From Phycisphaerae bacterium (GTDB lineage: Bacteria > Planctomycetota > Phycisphaerae > UBA1845 > Fen-1342): a stretch of DNA of 45,491 bases. Both the position numbers and the translations under genes were made by a program. Where the stretch lies: the NCBI GenBank assembly GCA_028277645.1, contig JANQFV010000042.1, positions 1 to 45,491 of the forward strand, given 5' to 3'. Below, piece after piece: positions 27,859 to 35,740 of this stretch. The notes below the pieces were generated by a model that saw only the letters and a program-made list of their open reading frames with translations, was not told where the DNA came from and did no database searches. How positions within the stretch are numbered: the first letter of the stretch is position 1; each line of letters opens with the position of its first letter.

Positions 27859-28115
27859 CACTTGTCCTTCACCTGTGACGCGTCTGCGGTTGCCGCGGCC
27901 GACGCTCGGGAAACCGGTTCGCCTTGCTTGAACAACCAGAGCGCACCGACTGACAGCCCGCCATGGACACGCGCCGCAACCAGAACCTCCCAGGAGAATG
28001 CGCTGCGCCCAGCCCACGAGGTAGCAGGCGTAGACGATATACCGCCGAAGCCGACGAACCAGCACGCGCCGGCGGCGGCGAACCAGCCGGTGTGTGACGG
28101 TGGTGCGGAGGTCAT
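27858..28115 (-). CDS. Small hypothetical membrane protein (85 aa)
   Basis: An 85-residue protein with two hydrophobic stretches, GWFAAAGACWFVGFGGISS and the region from SWEVLVAARVHGG to LWLFK, and a polar tail ending DASQVKDK. A good ribosome site (CAGGAGA) lies eight bases before the ATG. Two short helices with a charged tail are compatible with a holin-like or small membrane protein, but I assign no function. It is coupled to the next gene by TGATG and lies just downstream of another tiny gene, next to the right attachment repeat. Confidence 0.5.
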   Translation of the reverse strand: MTSAPPSHTGWFAAAGACWFVGFGGISSTPATSWAGRSAFSWEVLVAARVHGGLSVGALWLFKQGEPVSRASAAATADASQVKDK

Positions 28116-28194
28116 GGCATTGTCTCCTGCTTGCCTGATGACGTGTCGGGCTCATGTGCATTATCCCAGGACAGCGTGGACAGCCCAGTGTGCC

Positions 28195-28335
28195 CTACAA
28201 CAACTCCTCACTCACGGCATCGCCAGTCCGGGTTTCGGTTATGGTGGTTTCGGTGCAACTGTCGACGAGCGCGAGGATGGCTCGACGGATTGCCTCGGGG
28301 AGTTGCGGCCAGACGACGACGCGCGCCAAAGCCAT
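28195..28335 (-). CDS. Tiny ORF (46 aa), C-terminal-tail-like remnant
   Basis: Reads MALARVVVWPQLPEAIRRAI then LALVDSCTETT and ends at a TAG. From memory, the pattern RVV..WP.LPE.IRRAILAL resembles the C-terminal tails of small proteins encoded beside integrases in planctomycete genomes; this was not checked. The frame stays open upstream (AHSPTSSGE) into a run of eleven or more C on this strand, where a frameshift or sequencing error is likely, so it may be the end of a longer gene rather than a complete one. It lies between the attachment repeat and the 85-residue gene. Confidence 0.45.
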   Translation of the reverse strand: MALARVVVWPQLPEAIRRAILALVDSCTETTITETRTGDAVSEELL

Positions 28336-28427
28336 TTCGCCGGAACTGGTGGGACTATGGGCGGGGGGGGGGGAGGCAGGACTGGTTATCGCAAGTATAT
28401 TGCTCGCAATGGCTTATGGGATCGTCC

Positions 28428-28470
28428 GGCGGATTGCAAGTCCGCTTATCGTGGGTTCGAATCCCACCGC
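28428..28470 (+). repeat. Right attachment-site repeat (orphan tRNA-Cys 3' part)
   Basis: Matches 9010-9052 at 42 of 43 bases, but has no 5' half of a tRNA before it and diverges right after the T arm, so it is not a functional tRNA. This is the expected attR left when an element integrates into a tRNA gene. Confidence 0.85.
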
Positions 28471-28483
28471 GGGATTCGAACAC
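28451..28483. repeat. Inverted repeat around the right att core
   Basis: TTCGAATCCC (28456-28465) is mirrored perfectly by GGGATTCGAA (28471-28480) with five bases between; flanking GTGGG and CAC extend it imperfectly. Inverted arms around a short spacer are what tyrosine recombinases bind as a core site. The left repeat lacks the second arm. Confidence 0.55.
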
Positions 28484-28484
28484 C

Positions 28485-28934
28485 TTCCACACCTCACGTG
28501 TCGCTGCGCAGTGCTGCAGTCTGCCACGCATGCTCTGGGGGTACCTAGGTGTTCTCCGCGTGTGACGGTGCGCCGAAGAACAACAAGGCTTCGTCGCGGC
28601 ATCGAACACCCTCCGCATCACCAAGTCCGGGCACATAGCTCAGAGGCGTAACCGGTTCCTCGATCTCAGGGTCGCTGCAGAGCGCTACGTAGTCATGCGA
28701 ATCGAGGCGTTACGAGTGTTGGCCGATAGGACGGTGCGTGGGCGATCGGCGCGGTGGGTAGCGGCGGAACGGCGGAGCCTGCGCGCGGTAGTCAACCGGT
28801 CGAGTGCCGCGTTCTGAGGCGTTTCATCTATCGGCAGAAAGCGAACGCGGCGCGAGCGCGACGCTGGGGCCGACTGCCCGTAGATCGGTGGACATATGTC
28901 CGCACGTTCCAGAATCGGCCAAAGGAGCTGTGTG
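28485..28934. other. Gene-free flank right of the island
   Basis: About 450 bases between the attachment repeat and the surface protein. No gene, tRNA or clear promoter is supported. A stretch near 28635 (CATAGCTCAGAGGCGTAACC) looks like a tRNA D arm but the rest of a cloverleaf is missing. AAAGGAG at 28921-28927 serves the next gene. Confidence 0.5.
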
Positions 28935-31900
28935 GTGATCACGACGATATCACTTTCGAAACGTACAGTCGTGTTGCTCGGCGCGCTATCGACCTTGGTG
29001 CCAACGATGAGCCGGGCGGACAATTATATCTGGACGGCGCGTACGGATGCCGGGGCCCGAAACTGGACGGACGTGGCGTCGTCATCGAACGGGCAATACT
29101 TGGCCGCCTCAGCCTACAACGCCTATATCTATACGTCGTCCGATGGCGGAGCGACTTGGACCGAGCGAACGACCGCCGGCGCGCGGGCGTGGGATCAAGT
29201 CGCCATCTCTGACGATGGCGCCAAGCTCATTGCTGCACCACACACGGGCTACTTGTACACATCGAGTGACGGCGGCGTGACCTGGACTGAGCGCACCGGT
29301 GCCGGCTCGCGTCAGTGGGAGGGACTGGCTTCGTCCGCCGACGGAACCAAGTACGTCGCTACTGCCTTTATTGGATACATCTATACGTCCACCGACTCCG
29401 GCGCCAACTGGACAGAGCGAACCGGCGCGGGGTCTCGCGCGTGGGCGGAGGTCGACTGCTCACCAGACGGCACGGAGATCGCGGTTGTAGCGAGTGGGAA
29501 CTACGTCTACACGTCAGGCGACAGCGGGGCGACATGGACGACTATCTCAGCGTGTGGTGCAGAGAACTGGGTGCCCCTGGCCGCTGCACCGGACCTCAGC
29601 ACAATCATCATCGCGGACTGGGGTGGTTACGTGACGGCGTCTACGGATAGTGGGGCCAACTGGACGCTCCATTCAAGTCTGGGGTCGTTCTTTTGGGGCG
29701 GTGTCGGTTGTTCGGCGAACGGGAGCATTCTCCTGGCCGTCCCGGCGAGCGCCAGCAGCTACATCCGTACCTCTCGGAATGGGGGCGCGACCTGGGCGTT
29801 GGAGAATGGGGCGGGCTCACGCGGCTGGTCGGGCGTGGCAACCTCTGCGGACGCCGCGACGGCCATTGCGTGCTGTACGGGCTACATCTATACCGGAGTC
29901 CTAGCTGAGACGACGCCTACCGTCACAACGGACGCTATCACCGATGTAACGTTCGATTCTGCGACCTGCGGCGGCGAAGTGACGGACGATGGCGGCGCCA
30001 GCGTGACGGCGCGCGGCGTCTGCTGGAGCACATCGTCCAATCCGACGATCGCCGACGACAAGACTGTGGATGGAACGGGGAGCGGCGCATTTACCAGCGC
30101 TATCACAGGTCTCGACCCCGGAACAACCTATCACGCCCGCGCATACGCCACGAATAGTGAAGGCACGAGCTACGGCGCCGATGTCGAGTTCACGACCGGG
30201 ATGAGCGTTACCGCGTCCGGCGGTTCCGCGGCATACTCCATCGGTGGGGCTGCTGCTGCCGTTGATCCGGGGCTCGCACTGATTGCCGGTGACATCACGA
30301 ATTTCCGCGTCAGTATTACCGGGAATTTCGCCAGTGGCGATGTACTTGATTTCGCCGGGACGCTTCCCAGCGGCGTGACCGATTCGTATGACGGCGGTAC
30401 CGGGATCCTGTCGTTTACCGGGACGGCGTCCACCGCCGATTGGCAGGCACTATTACGCACGGTAACGTTCGAAACCAGCTCGGGCAGCACCGCGACGCGG
30501 ACGATTGCATTCACCGCCGGCGGCGCAATTCCATCGGAAGCGACCGGGCACTTCTACGAATTCGTTTCGAGTGCGAGCATCAATTGGACTGATTCGCGCG
30601 ACGCGGCGGCGGCGCGCACGCTCTTCGGTCTGCAAGGTTACCTGGCCACGATCACGTCTCAGGAAGAAAACGACTTCATTCGTCAGAAGCTGGGCGCAGA
30701 TGCGTGGATCGGCGGCAGCGACGCGGACGTGGAAGGTGAATGGAGGTGGGTGACCGGGCCGGAAGCGGGAACGCAGTTTTCGAACGATAGTACTCCCGTC
30801 GGCGGTCAATTCGCCAACTGGAATACCGGCGAGCCCAACAACAGCGGCGGTAACGAGCACTACGCAGAGATTTACTCGACCGATGGCGTTGGCAAGTGGA
30901 ACGATCTTCCGAACTCGTTCGGCCTATCAGGTTACGTGGCCGAATACGGTGGTTCGCTTGGCGATCCGCCTACGACGATTTCCGCCGATCGCGACGTCAT
31001 CGTCTCCACTAGGCCGACTGTCACGACGTCGGCAGTCATCGACGTCGACGCGAACACGGCGACCAGCGGTGGCGATGTCTCCGACAACGGTGGCGCGAGC
31101 GTCACAACCCGCGGCGTATGTTGGAACACATCCGGCACGCCCACGATCGCCGACTACATCACCGAAGATGGCAACGGCACGGGCAGTTTTACCAGCGCGA
31201 TCACAGGCCTCGCGCCAGCGACAACGTACTACGTGCGGGCATACGCGACCAACACGGTCGGGACGGCATACGGTGGTGAAGAGGAATTCACCACTGACGC
31301 CACCACGCCGACGGTGACGACCGCAGCTATTGCTGACGTCACAGCGACGGCGGCGTCCGGCGGCGGCGACGTAACGGCTGGCGGGGGTGCCGCGGTAACC
31401 GCTCGTGGTGTCTGTTGGAACACGACGGGTACGCCCACAGTCGCCGACGGATTTACCGAAGACGGTACAGGCACCGGGAGCTTTAACAGTGAGATCACAG
31501 GACTCAGCCCCGGGACGATGTATTACGTTCGGGCGTACGCCGAGAACAGTCAAGGAATCTCGTACGGCGCCGAGGTGACCTTTACGGCCGGAGCCATATT
31601 ACCCACGGTTACGACTGCCGCGGTCGGCGACGTCGAAGAAACAACCGCAGCGTCGGGCGGCGAAGTGACCGACACTGGCGGCGGAACCATCAACACCCGC
31701 GGCGTGTGCTGGAACTCGTCCGGCACGCCGACCATCGCAAATGACCGAACGACTGACGGCAGCGGTCTAGGCACTTTCACCAGCCAGTTGATGGACCTCG
31801 ATCCGAACACACAGTACTTCGTTTGCGCATACGCCACCAACAGCGCGGGCACGGCGTACGGCAACGAAGTGACCTTCAGGACTGATGAGGTCGAAGTGCC

Positions 31901-32444
31901 CGACGAAGATCCACCGGTCAACGATGTACCCACATTACCGGATCTGCGCATGTGGATCACCGTGCCTTCGGAAGAGGCAGAGGTCGGCGACGACTTGGTC
32001 TTTGAGGTCGACGTCGAGAACGTCGGAGGTGGTGACGCCACAAACGTCGTCGTACGTGTCGCGCTGCCGGAGAGTACCGAGTTCGTAGCGGCGCGGTGGC
32101 GTACGCCCGAATCCGCGCAGAGTGCGCCGCTGGATGCCTACGTCGATGGTGAAGAGATTGTGCTGGATCTGGGTGACGTGCCTGCCGAGGAAGCCGTCAA
32201 TGTCGAGCTTATCCTGCGCGCCGTTGCCAAGGGCAGCGTAACGCTTATTGCCAGCGTAGCGTGTGATGACATCGCAATAAGCGCGCCGGTCAACTCCGAT
32301 CAGTCGGTTGAAGTAAGCGACGTGTACTGGGAAGTCGTGAATACGATCGTACCGCTGAATGCTTGCGGGTGGTTGGGCGTGGTGCCGGCTGTGACCTTGT
32401 TCGGGTTGCTCAGCGTGCGGCGACACAGCTACCGACCGCGTTAG
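28935..32444 (+). CDS. Large surface protein: WTERT-type propeller, Fn3-like repeats, C-type lectin, C-terminal anchor
   Basis: A 1169-residue exported protein. GTG at 28935 behind AAAGGAG gives a clean signal peptide (SKRTVVLLGALSTLVPTMSRA); an ATG 13 codons earlier is less likely. Residues ~30-320 hold about seven repeats of the type YTSSDGGATWTERT.AG.R.W, a sialidase/Ycf48-like propeller. Then come one Fn3-like repeat (RGVCWSTSSNPTIAD), a beta-rich region, a C-type lectin domain at ~530-670 (YLATITSQEENDFI, AWIGGSD, ANWNTGEPNNSGG, KWNDLPN), three more GVCWN.SGTPT-type repeats and a CARDB/DUF11-like domain. The end, LNACGWLGVVPAVTLFGLL with RRHSYRPR, is a CG-helix-Arg sorting tail. Likely a surface adhesin binding glycans. 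Confidence 0.88.
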   Translation: MITTISLSKRTVVLLGALSTLVPTMSRADNYIWTARTDAGARNWTDVASSSNGQYLAASAYNAYIYTSSDGGATWTERTTAGARAWDQVAISDDGAKLIAAPHTGYLYTSSDGGVTWTERTGAGSRQWEGLASSADGTKYVATAFIGYIYTSTDSGANWTERTGAGSRAWAEVDCSPDGTEIAVVASGNYVYTSGDSGATWTTISACGAENWVPLAAAPDLSTIIIADWGGYVTASTDSGANWTLHSSLGSFFWGGVGCSANGSILLAVPASASSYIRTSRNGGATWALENGAGSRGWSGVATSADAATAIACCTGYIYTGVLAETTPTVTTDAITDVTFDSATCGGEVTDDGGASVTARGVCWSTSSNPTIADDKTVDGTGSGAFTSAITGLDPGTTYHARAYATNSEGTSYGADVEFTTGMSVTASGGSAAYSIGGAAAAVDPGLALIAGDITNFRVSITGNFASGDVLDFAGTLPSGVTDSYDGGTGILSFTGTASTADWQALLRTVTFETSSGSTATRTIAFTAGGAIPSEATGHFYEFVSSASINWTDSRDAAAARTLFGLQGYLATITSQEENDFIRQKLGADAWIGGSDADVEGEWRWVTGPEAGTQFSNDSTPVGGQFANWNTGEPNNSGGNEHYAEIYSTDGVGKWNDLPNSFGLSGYVAEYGGSLGDPPTTISADRDVIVSTRPTVTTSAVIDVDANTATSGGDVSDNGGASVTTRGVCWNTSGTPTIADYITEDGNGTGSFTSAITGLAPATTYYVRAYATNTVGTAYGGEEEFTTDATTPTVTTAAIADVTATAASGGGDVTAGGGAAVTARGVCWNTTGTPTVADGFTEDGTGTGSFNSEITGLSPGTMYYVRAYAENSQGISYGAEVTFTAGAILPTVTTAAVGDVEETTAASGGEVTDTGGGTINTRGVCWNSSGTPTIANDRTTDGSGLGTFTSQLMDLDPNTQYFVCAYATNSAGTAYGNEVTFRTDEVEVPDEDPPVNDVPTLPDLRMWITVPSEEAEVGDDLVFEVDVENVGGGDATNVVVRVALPESTEFVAARWRTPESAQSAPLDAYVDGEEIVLDLGDVPAEEAVNVELILRAVAKGSVTLIASVACDDIAISAPVNSDQSVEVSDVYWEVVNTIVPLNACGWLGVVPAVTLFGLLSVRRHSYRPR

Positions 32445-32518
32445 CCGAAGCGTGTAGTCCCACTTAAGGCAGAGATGCAGTTCCGCCGGACGCCGGGCGT
32501 ACTTCGAAGGAGACGAGT

Positions 32519-32740
32519 ATGCGACGCAATTTTTTTGTCCGCGCCGTTGTCCTCACGTTGGCCGCTGCGACGGTTGGCGCGAGCACCGGTTGTCACGAGC
32601 GAATCGCGGCCGCGAACCTGATCACGCTGGGTGCCGGATGGCTGCTTCGTGACGTTACGCTCACGTCGTCGGTCGAGCGCGCGTGCTACCAGAACGGCGT
32701 GCTCATCGACTGCGCCGATCTGCCCGAGGGCTTGCGCTAA
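32519..32740 (+). CDS. Small putative lipoprotein (73 aa)
   Basis: Begins MRRNFFVRAVVLTLAAATVG followed by ASTGC, a lipoprotein-type signal. The mature part is about 48 residues and ends RACYQNGVLIDCADLPEG, with two Cys in a CYxNGxxxDC pattern that may form a disulfide. A GAAGGAGA ribosome site precedes the ATG. It follows the large surface protein after 74 bases on the same strand. Function unknown. The 147 bases up to the convergent cytochrome hold no clear terminator. Confidence 0.65.
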   Translation: MRRNFFVRAVVLTLAAATVGASTGCHERIAAANLITLGAGWLLRDVTLTSSVERACYQNGVLIDCADLPEGLR

Positions 32741-32887
32741 CCGTCACCGCGCAGCACGTATACACCGTTCATCGTGCATCGCTCGATCATTGGCAAATGG
32801 CCGAACGATAAGTGTAAATCCTCAGTAGATCGGACGAAGTCACTCATCCAACCCGCCCTAGGTGAATAGAGCGGTCTGTGTTAATCG

Positions 32888-35485
32888 CTACTGCCCGATG
32901 AAGTACAATTCCTCAGACGAGTAGCCGAGCATCTGGTACTGCGGGACGAAACGCACGTCCGGCTCCAGCACCGGCATCCAGGCGCCGCCGTTGAAGGAGA
33001 TGTCGTCGGCGCTCAGCCCAGTGCCCGCGAGTGAATCGGCGTGGTCGGCGGCGCGGTATGAGCCCTCGCCCGCCGGGTTCATATAGTTCACCACGAACGT
33101 CCGCGAACTCTCCAGCAGGTACGTATCATCGTCGTCGATATCGACGCTACCGACGCCGGCGGCGAGGTCTTCATCGTTGACCGTCAGGCCAAGATCGGTC
33201 AGCGCGCGGAAGTTGTAGTACTTCCAGCGATAGACTGGGAACTCGAGCGGCCCCATGCCGGGGATTTCGCGCACTTCCGTATTCGTGACCGGAATCTGCG
33301 TATCCAACATGCCGCCCGGCGCATGGCAACTGGCACACGAGAAGTCGGCACCGAGCGCCTCTTCCTTGGGTCGCACGCCGTGGCCGCCCAAGGTGATGCC
33401 GTTGGAGTACGCGGGGTAGTTTGCGATGGAGGCGAAGTAGGCGACCTGCTCTTCTGGCGGCAGCATCATGCCTTGCATACCCAGGAACATCTTGATGAGC
33501 GTACCGTCGGGCACCTTCATTGAGATGACCTCGTGCTCGTCTTCGAACGCCGGATACCACTCGTACGTTGGGTCGAGTCCCATCGGTGCGTTAAAGCCCA
33601 TGAACTTGCGCAGCCCGTTGTTCGCCGCCGCGAACATGTCGTAATAGAAATCCGCACCTGTGTCGACGTATCCGTCTTTGTCAGCGTCCCACGGCGAGTT
33701 GCTGCCGGTGGCGTAGCGCACCAGGTCGAACGTGATCTTGTCGAAGTAGACCAGGTTCGGGAACATCTGCATCATTGCCATCGCCTGCTTGTCGGGATTG
33801 TCTGACTGGAAGTCGTTCAGCGTGATGCTGCGGGCCTCTTCGGGCGTGATGTCGAGGAAGTCGAGCGCGGCGAACACATCGGCGTTCGCACCGCCGGCCA
33901 TGAAGCGGTACATCGCGTGCGCGTTGTACTGATATGTACCCTCCATTGCCTCATTATTGGTCATGACGCCGTCGAAGAACCGCGCGTCGAAGACCATGCC
34001 GTTGCCCATCGGTTTGAACGGCGTGATCTTGGCGCCCTCAGCGCCACGCACCGCCAGCGACTGCGCCAGGAACGATACACGTCCGTCATACCACATCAGC
34101 GTGGGGCGCACGCGATACGCTTCCCAATCCGTGTTCACGTCTTCATCTGTGCCACTGTCGAGCAGGTGGTCGGCCGAGATGAGCTTCGTGTCTTTGCCGT
34201 CGGCGTTGCGGCCGAAGTTGAGTTGCCCGCCGTGTCCGTACAACGCATACGTGATGCCGGACGAGTATGGAATGTGGCAGGTTTCACAGGCCATCTTCTC
34301 TAGGTGTTGCGCCATGTGCCAGACGCCTTCGAGTTCGTTCGCAGCGTGGCAGGTCGTGCATTCGAGCTGGTTTTCTTCGGAGCCGATCTCATAGTCGCTG
34401 GCCATCAGATCGCCGCCGACGTGGTCGCCGCGGACGAACTTGTGGTGCGATGCCTCGTGGCAGGCGACGCAATGCCGGCCTTCGCCGCCGCCCAGCGCCG
34501 CGACGGCGTCCGACGATGCGTGGACGTCGTGCCCTTCGCGGAAAAGCGTGCCGCGCTTGTAGCCCGTGCGGGCGTGCTCGTGACAGCGGAGGCAGGCGTG
34601 ATCGTCGGTCCTGCCAATCGACGCGATCGCTTCGTAGCTGCGATCCTGGGCGACGGTCGGCCAGGGCGTTTCGGGTGTGCCGTCACCGTCGGCGTCCATC
34701 ATCAACGGCATGTCGGCGACGCCGTCGCCATCGGTGTCGATCAGCGGGTCGGGCGTGCCGTCGCCGTCGAAGTCGGTGTCGTCACGCGCTACACGGGCGA
34801 AACCCTCGGGCGTAGGCGAGTGGCCGTCGGCCGGAGCGAACGCGGCGACCTTGGCCGAACCTTCCGCCGGATAGGAGCGATACTCCTCCGCGTGGCAGAT
34901 TAGGCAGTCCAGACCAGCGTTGACGATACGCTCGGCCTGCTCGGCGCCGTCTGCCAATCCCATCTGTGTAAACATGCCGGCGAACATGCCTTCCATCATG
35001 GGCATGTAGCGGCCCGGGTGGCACTTTGCGCACTCGTCCATCTGCACGTCGGAAGTGAAGTTCGTCAGCGATGTCGATGACGGCAGGCCGCACGCGCGGT
35101 CGATCATGCCGTGCGCGCCACCGCCAGGGAAGAAAACGTTGTCGTTACGGCTGGCCCACTTGTAGTGGACGGTGTCCTTGAACTCGTCGGCGATGCCGGC
35201 GTGGCACTTGCCGCAGAGATTACCATACATGTCGCGCTGCACTTCGGCCTGCGTGATGCGCTTGGTACCCAGCACGTACTCCTTCGTGTCCGGGTCATAG
35301 CGGAACAGGTGCGTGTCGATAAGCTGTGACATCGCCGGCGTGTTCGGCTCGGGGCAGTTCGGTTCCGGGCAGTTGGGCTCCGGGCAATCGGCCGGCGTGA
35401 ACCAGTCAGGGCATCCACCCAGAGAAACTGCGAGAATTGCGGCGAGCGCCAGTAGTGGCTGGCAGCGGTGAGTTCGGACAAACAT
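32888..35485 (-). CDS. Octaheme c-type cytochrome lipoprotein (tetrathionate-reductase-family-like)
   Basis: An 865-residue exported multiheme protein. The lipobox SLGGC puts the lipidated Cys at 25, followed by three tandem CPEPN units (34-48). Eight CxxCH heme sites are seen: CGKCH 91, CAKCH 152, CLICH 194, CLRCH 298, CVACH 339, CTTCH 376, CETCH 400 and CASCH 717. Between hemes 3 and 4 lies a thrombospondin-3-like calcium stretch (DFDGDGTPD, DTDGDGVAD, DADGDGTPE). CETCHIPYSSG and, later, LMWYDGRVSF and KITPFKPMGNG resemble octaheme tetrathionate-reductase-family cytochromes, which reduce sulfur or nitrogen compounds; the real substrate is open. The ATG at 35485 has AGGAG before it. No maturation or partner redox genes are nearby. 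Confidence 0.9.
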   Translation of the reverse strand: MFVRTHRCQPLLALAAILAVSLGGCPDWFTPADCPEPNCPEPNCPEPNTPAMSQLIDTHLFRYDPDTKEYVLGTKRITQAEVQRDMYGNLCGKCHAGIADEFKDTVHYKWASRNDNVFFPGGGAHGMIDRACGLPSSTSLTNFTSDVQMDECAKCHPGRYMPMMEGMFAGMFTQMGLADGAEQAERIVNAGLDCLICHAEEYRSYPAEGSAKVAAFAPADGHSPTPEGFARVARDDTDFDGDGTPDPLIDTDGDGVADMPLMMDADGDGTPETPWPTVAQDRSYEAIASIGRTDDHACLRCHEHARTGYKRGTLFREGHDVHASSDAVAALGGGEGRHCVACHEASHHKFVRGDHVGGDLMASDYEIGSEENQLECTTCHAANELEGVWHMAQHLEKMACETCHIPYSSGITYALYGHGGQLNFGRNADGKDTKLISADHLLDSGTDEDVNTDWEAYRVRPTLMWYDGRVSFLAQSLAVRGAEGAKITPFKPMGNGMVFDARFFDGVMTNNEAMEGTYQYNAHAMYRFMAGGANADVFAALDFLDITPEEARSITLNDFQSDNPDKQAMAMMQMFPNLVYFDKITFDLVRYATGSNSPWDADKDGYVDTGADFYYDMFAAANNGLRKFMGFNAPMGLDPTYEWYPAFEDEHEVISMKVPDGTLIKMFLGMQGMMLPPEEQVAYFASIANYPAYSNGITLGGHGVRPKEEALGADFSCASCHAPGGMLDTQIPVTNTEVREIPGMGPLEFPVYRWKYYNFRALTDLGLTVNDEDLAAGVGSVDIDDDDTYLLESSRTFVVNYMNPAGEGSYRAADHADSLAGTGLSADDISFNGGAWMPVLEPDVRFVPQYQMLGYSSEELYFIGQ
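35342..35386 (-). repeat. Three 15-bp tandem repeats encoding CPEPN
   Basis: Units at 35342-35356, 35357-35371 and 35372-35386 share GTTCGGCTCCGGGCA with one or two changes each. They encode the CPEPN repeats next to the lipidated Cys of the octaheme cytochrome. Such a tract could change length by slippage. Confidence 0.7.
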
Positions 35486-35668
35486 TATCTTTCTCCTGAT
35501 ATCGCTTATGTGATCAAGAATATCACACGTGTAGTTGGATAGCCGAGACTCAATACAGTGTCCGTGAGGTGCCGGCGGCGGCCGTACGCATGCGTTCAGA
35601 CGCATTCCCCGCGTACCGTCGGCCGCACAGCACGCAATAACGATAACGATTCTCTCGTTTTTGGGTGA

Positions 35669-35684
35669 TGGGCGAAATCGCCCA
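35669..35684. repeat. Short perfect hairpin between two minus-strand genes
   Basis: TGGGCGA and TCGCCCA separated by two A form a seven-base-pair stem downstream of the FG-GAP gene. No T run follows on either strand, so an intrinsic terminator is not proven. The rest of 35486-35740 holds no gene. Confidence 0.3.
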
Positions 35685-35740
35685 AAGGGGGGAGGAAATC
35701 ACCCCAATGGCAATCGTTGACTGAAAGTGTTTTGCGCGGC

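Larger units (their letters stand above)
9010..28470. mobile_element. 19.4 kb genomic island integrated at tRNA-Cys
   Basis: Bounded by a direct repeat of the tRNA-Cys 3' half, intact tRNA on the left and orphan copy on the right, with a decayed tyrosine integrase immediately next to the tRNA reading towards it. This is the standard layout of integrative elements that use tRNA genes as attachment sites. Cargo: nhaR, an NDH-2 relic, a stress cluster (Usp, HPF, HtpX, carbonic anhydrase, Usp, 2PGK, HAD, TraR-like, PepSY), an OPT transporter, mrpABCDEFG, and three tiny minus-strand genes near the right end. No conjugation genes are seen. The broken integrase and pseudogenes suggest an old element that is now fixed. 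Confidence 0.75.

Noticed and set aside
27721..28548. 275-residue plus-strand frame across the right end of the island
   Set aside because: It is antisense to the small genes, Ala/Pro-rich, and ends with tRNA-derived residues (CKSAYRGFESH).
28355..28636. Minus-strand frame with ESRGGIRTHDKRTCN
   Set aside because: Again a false translation, here of the partial tRNA-Cys repeat; no ribosome site.
28630..28700. tRNA-like D arm (CATAGCTCAGAGGCGTAACC)
   Set aside because: No matching acceptor stem, anticodon arm or T arm follows.
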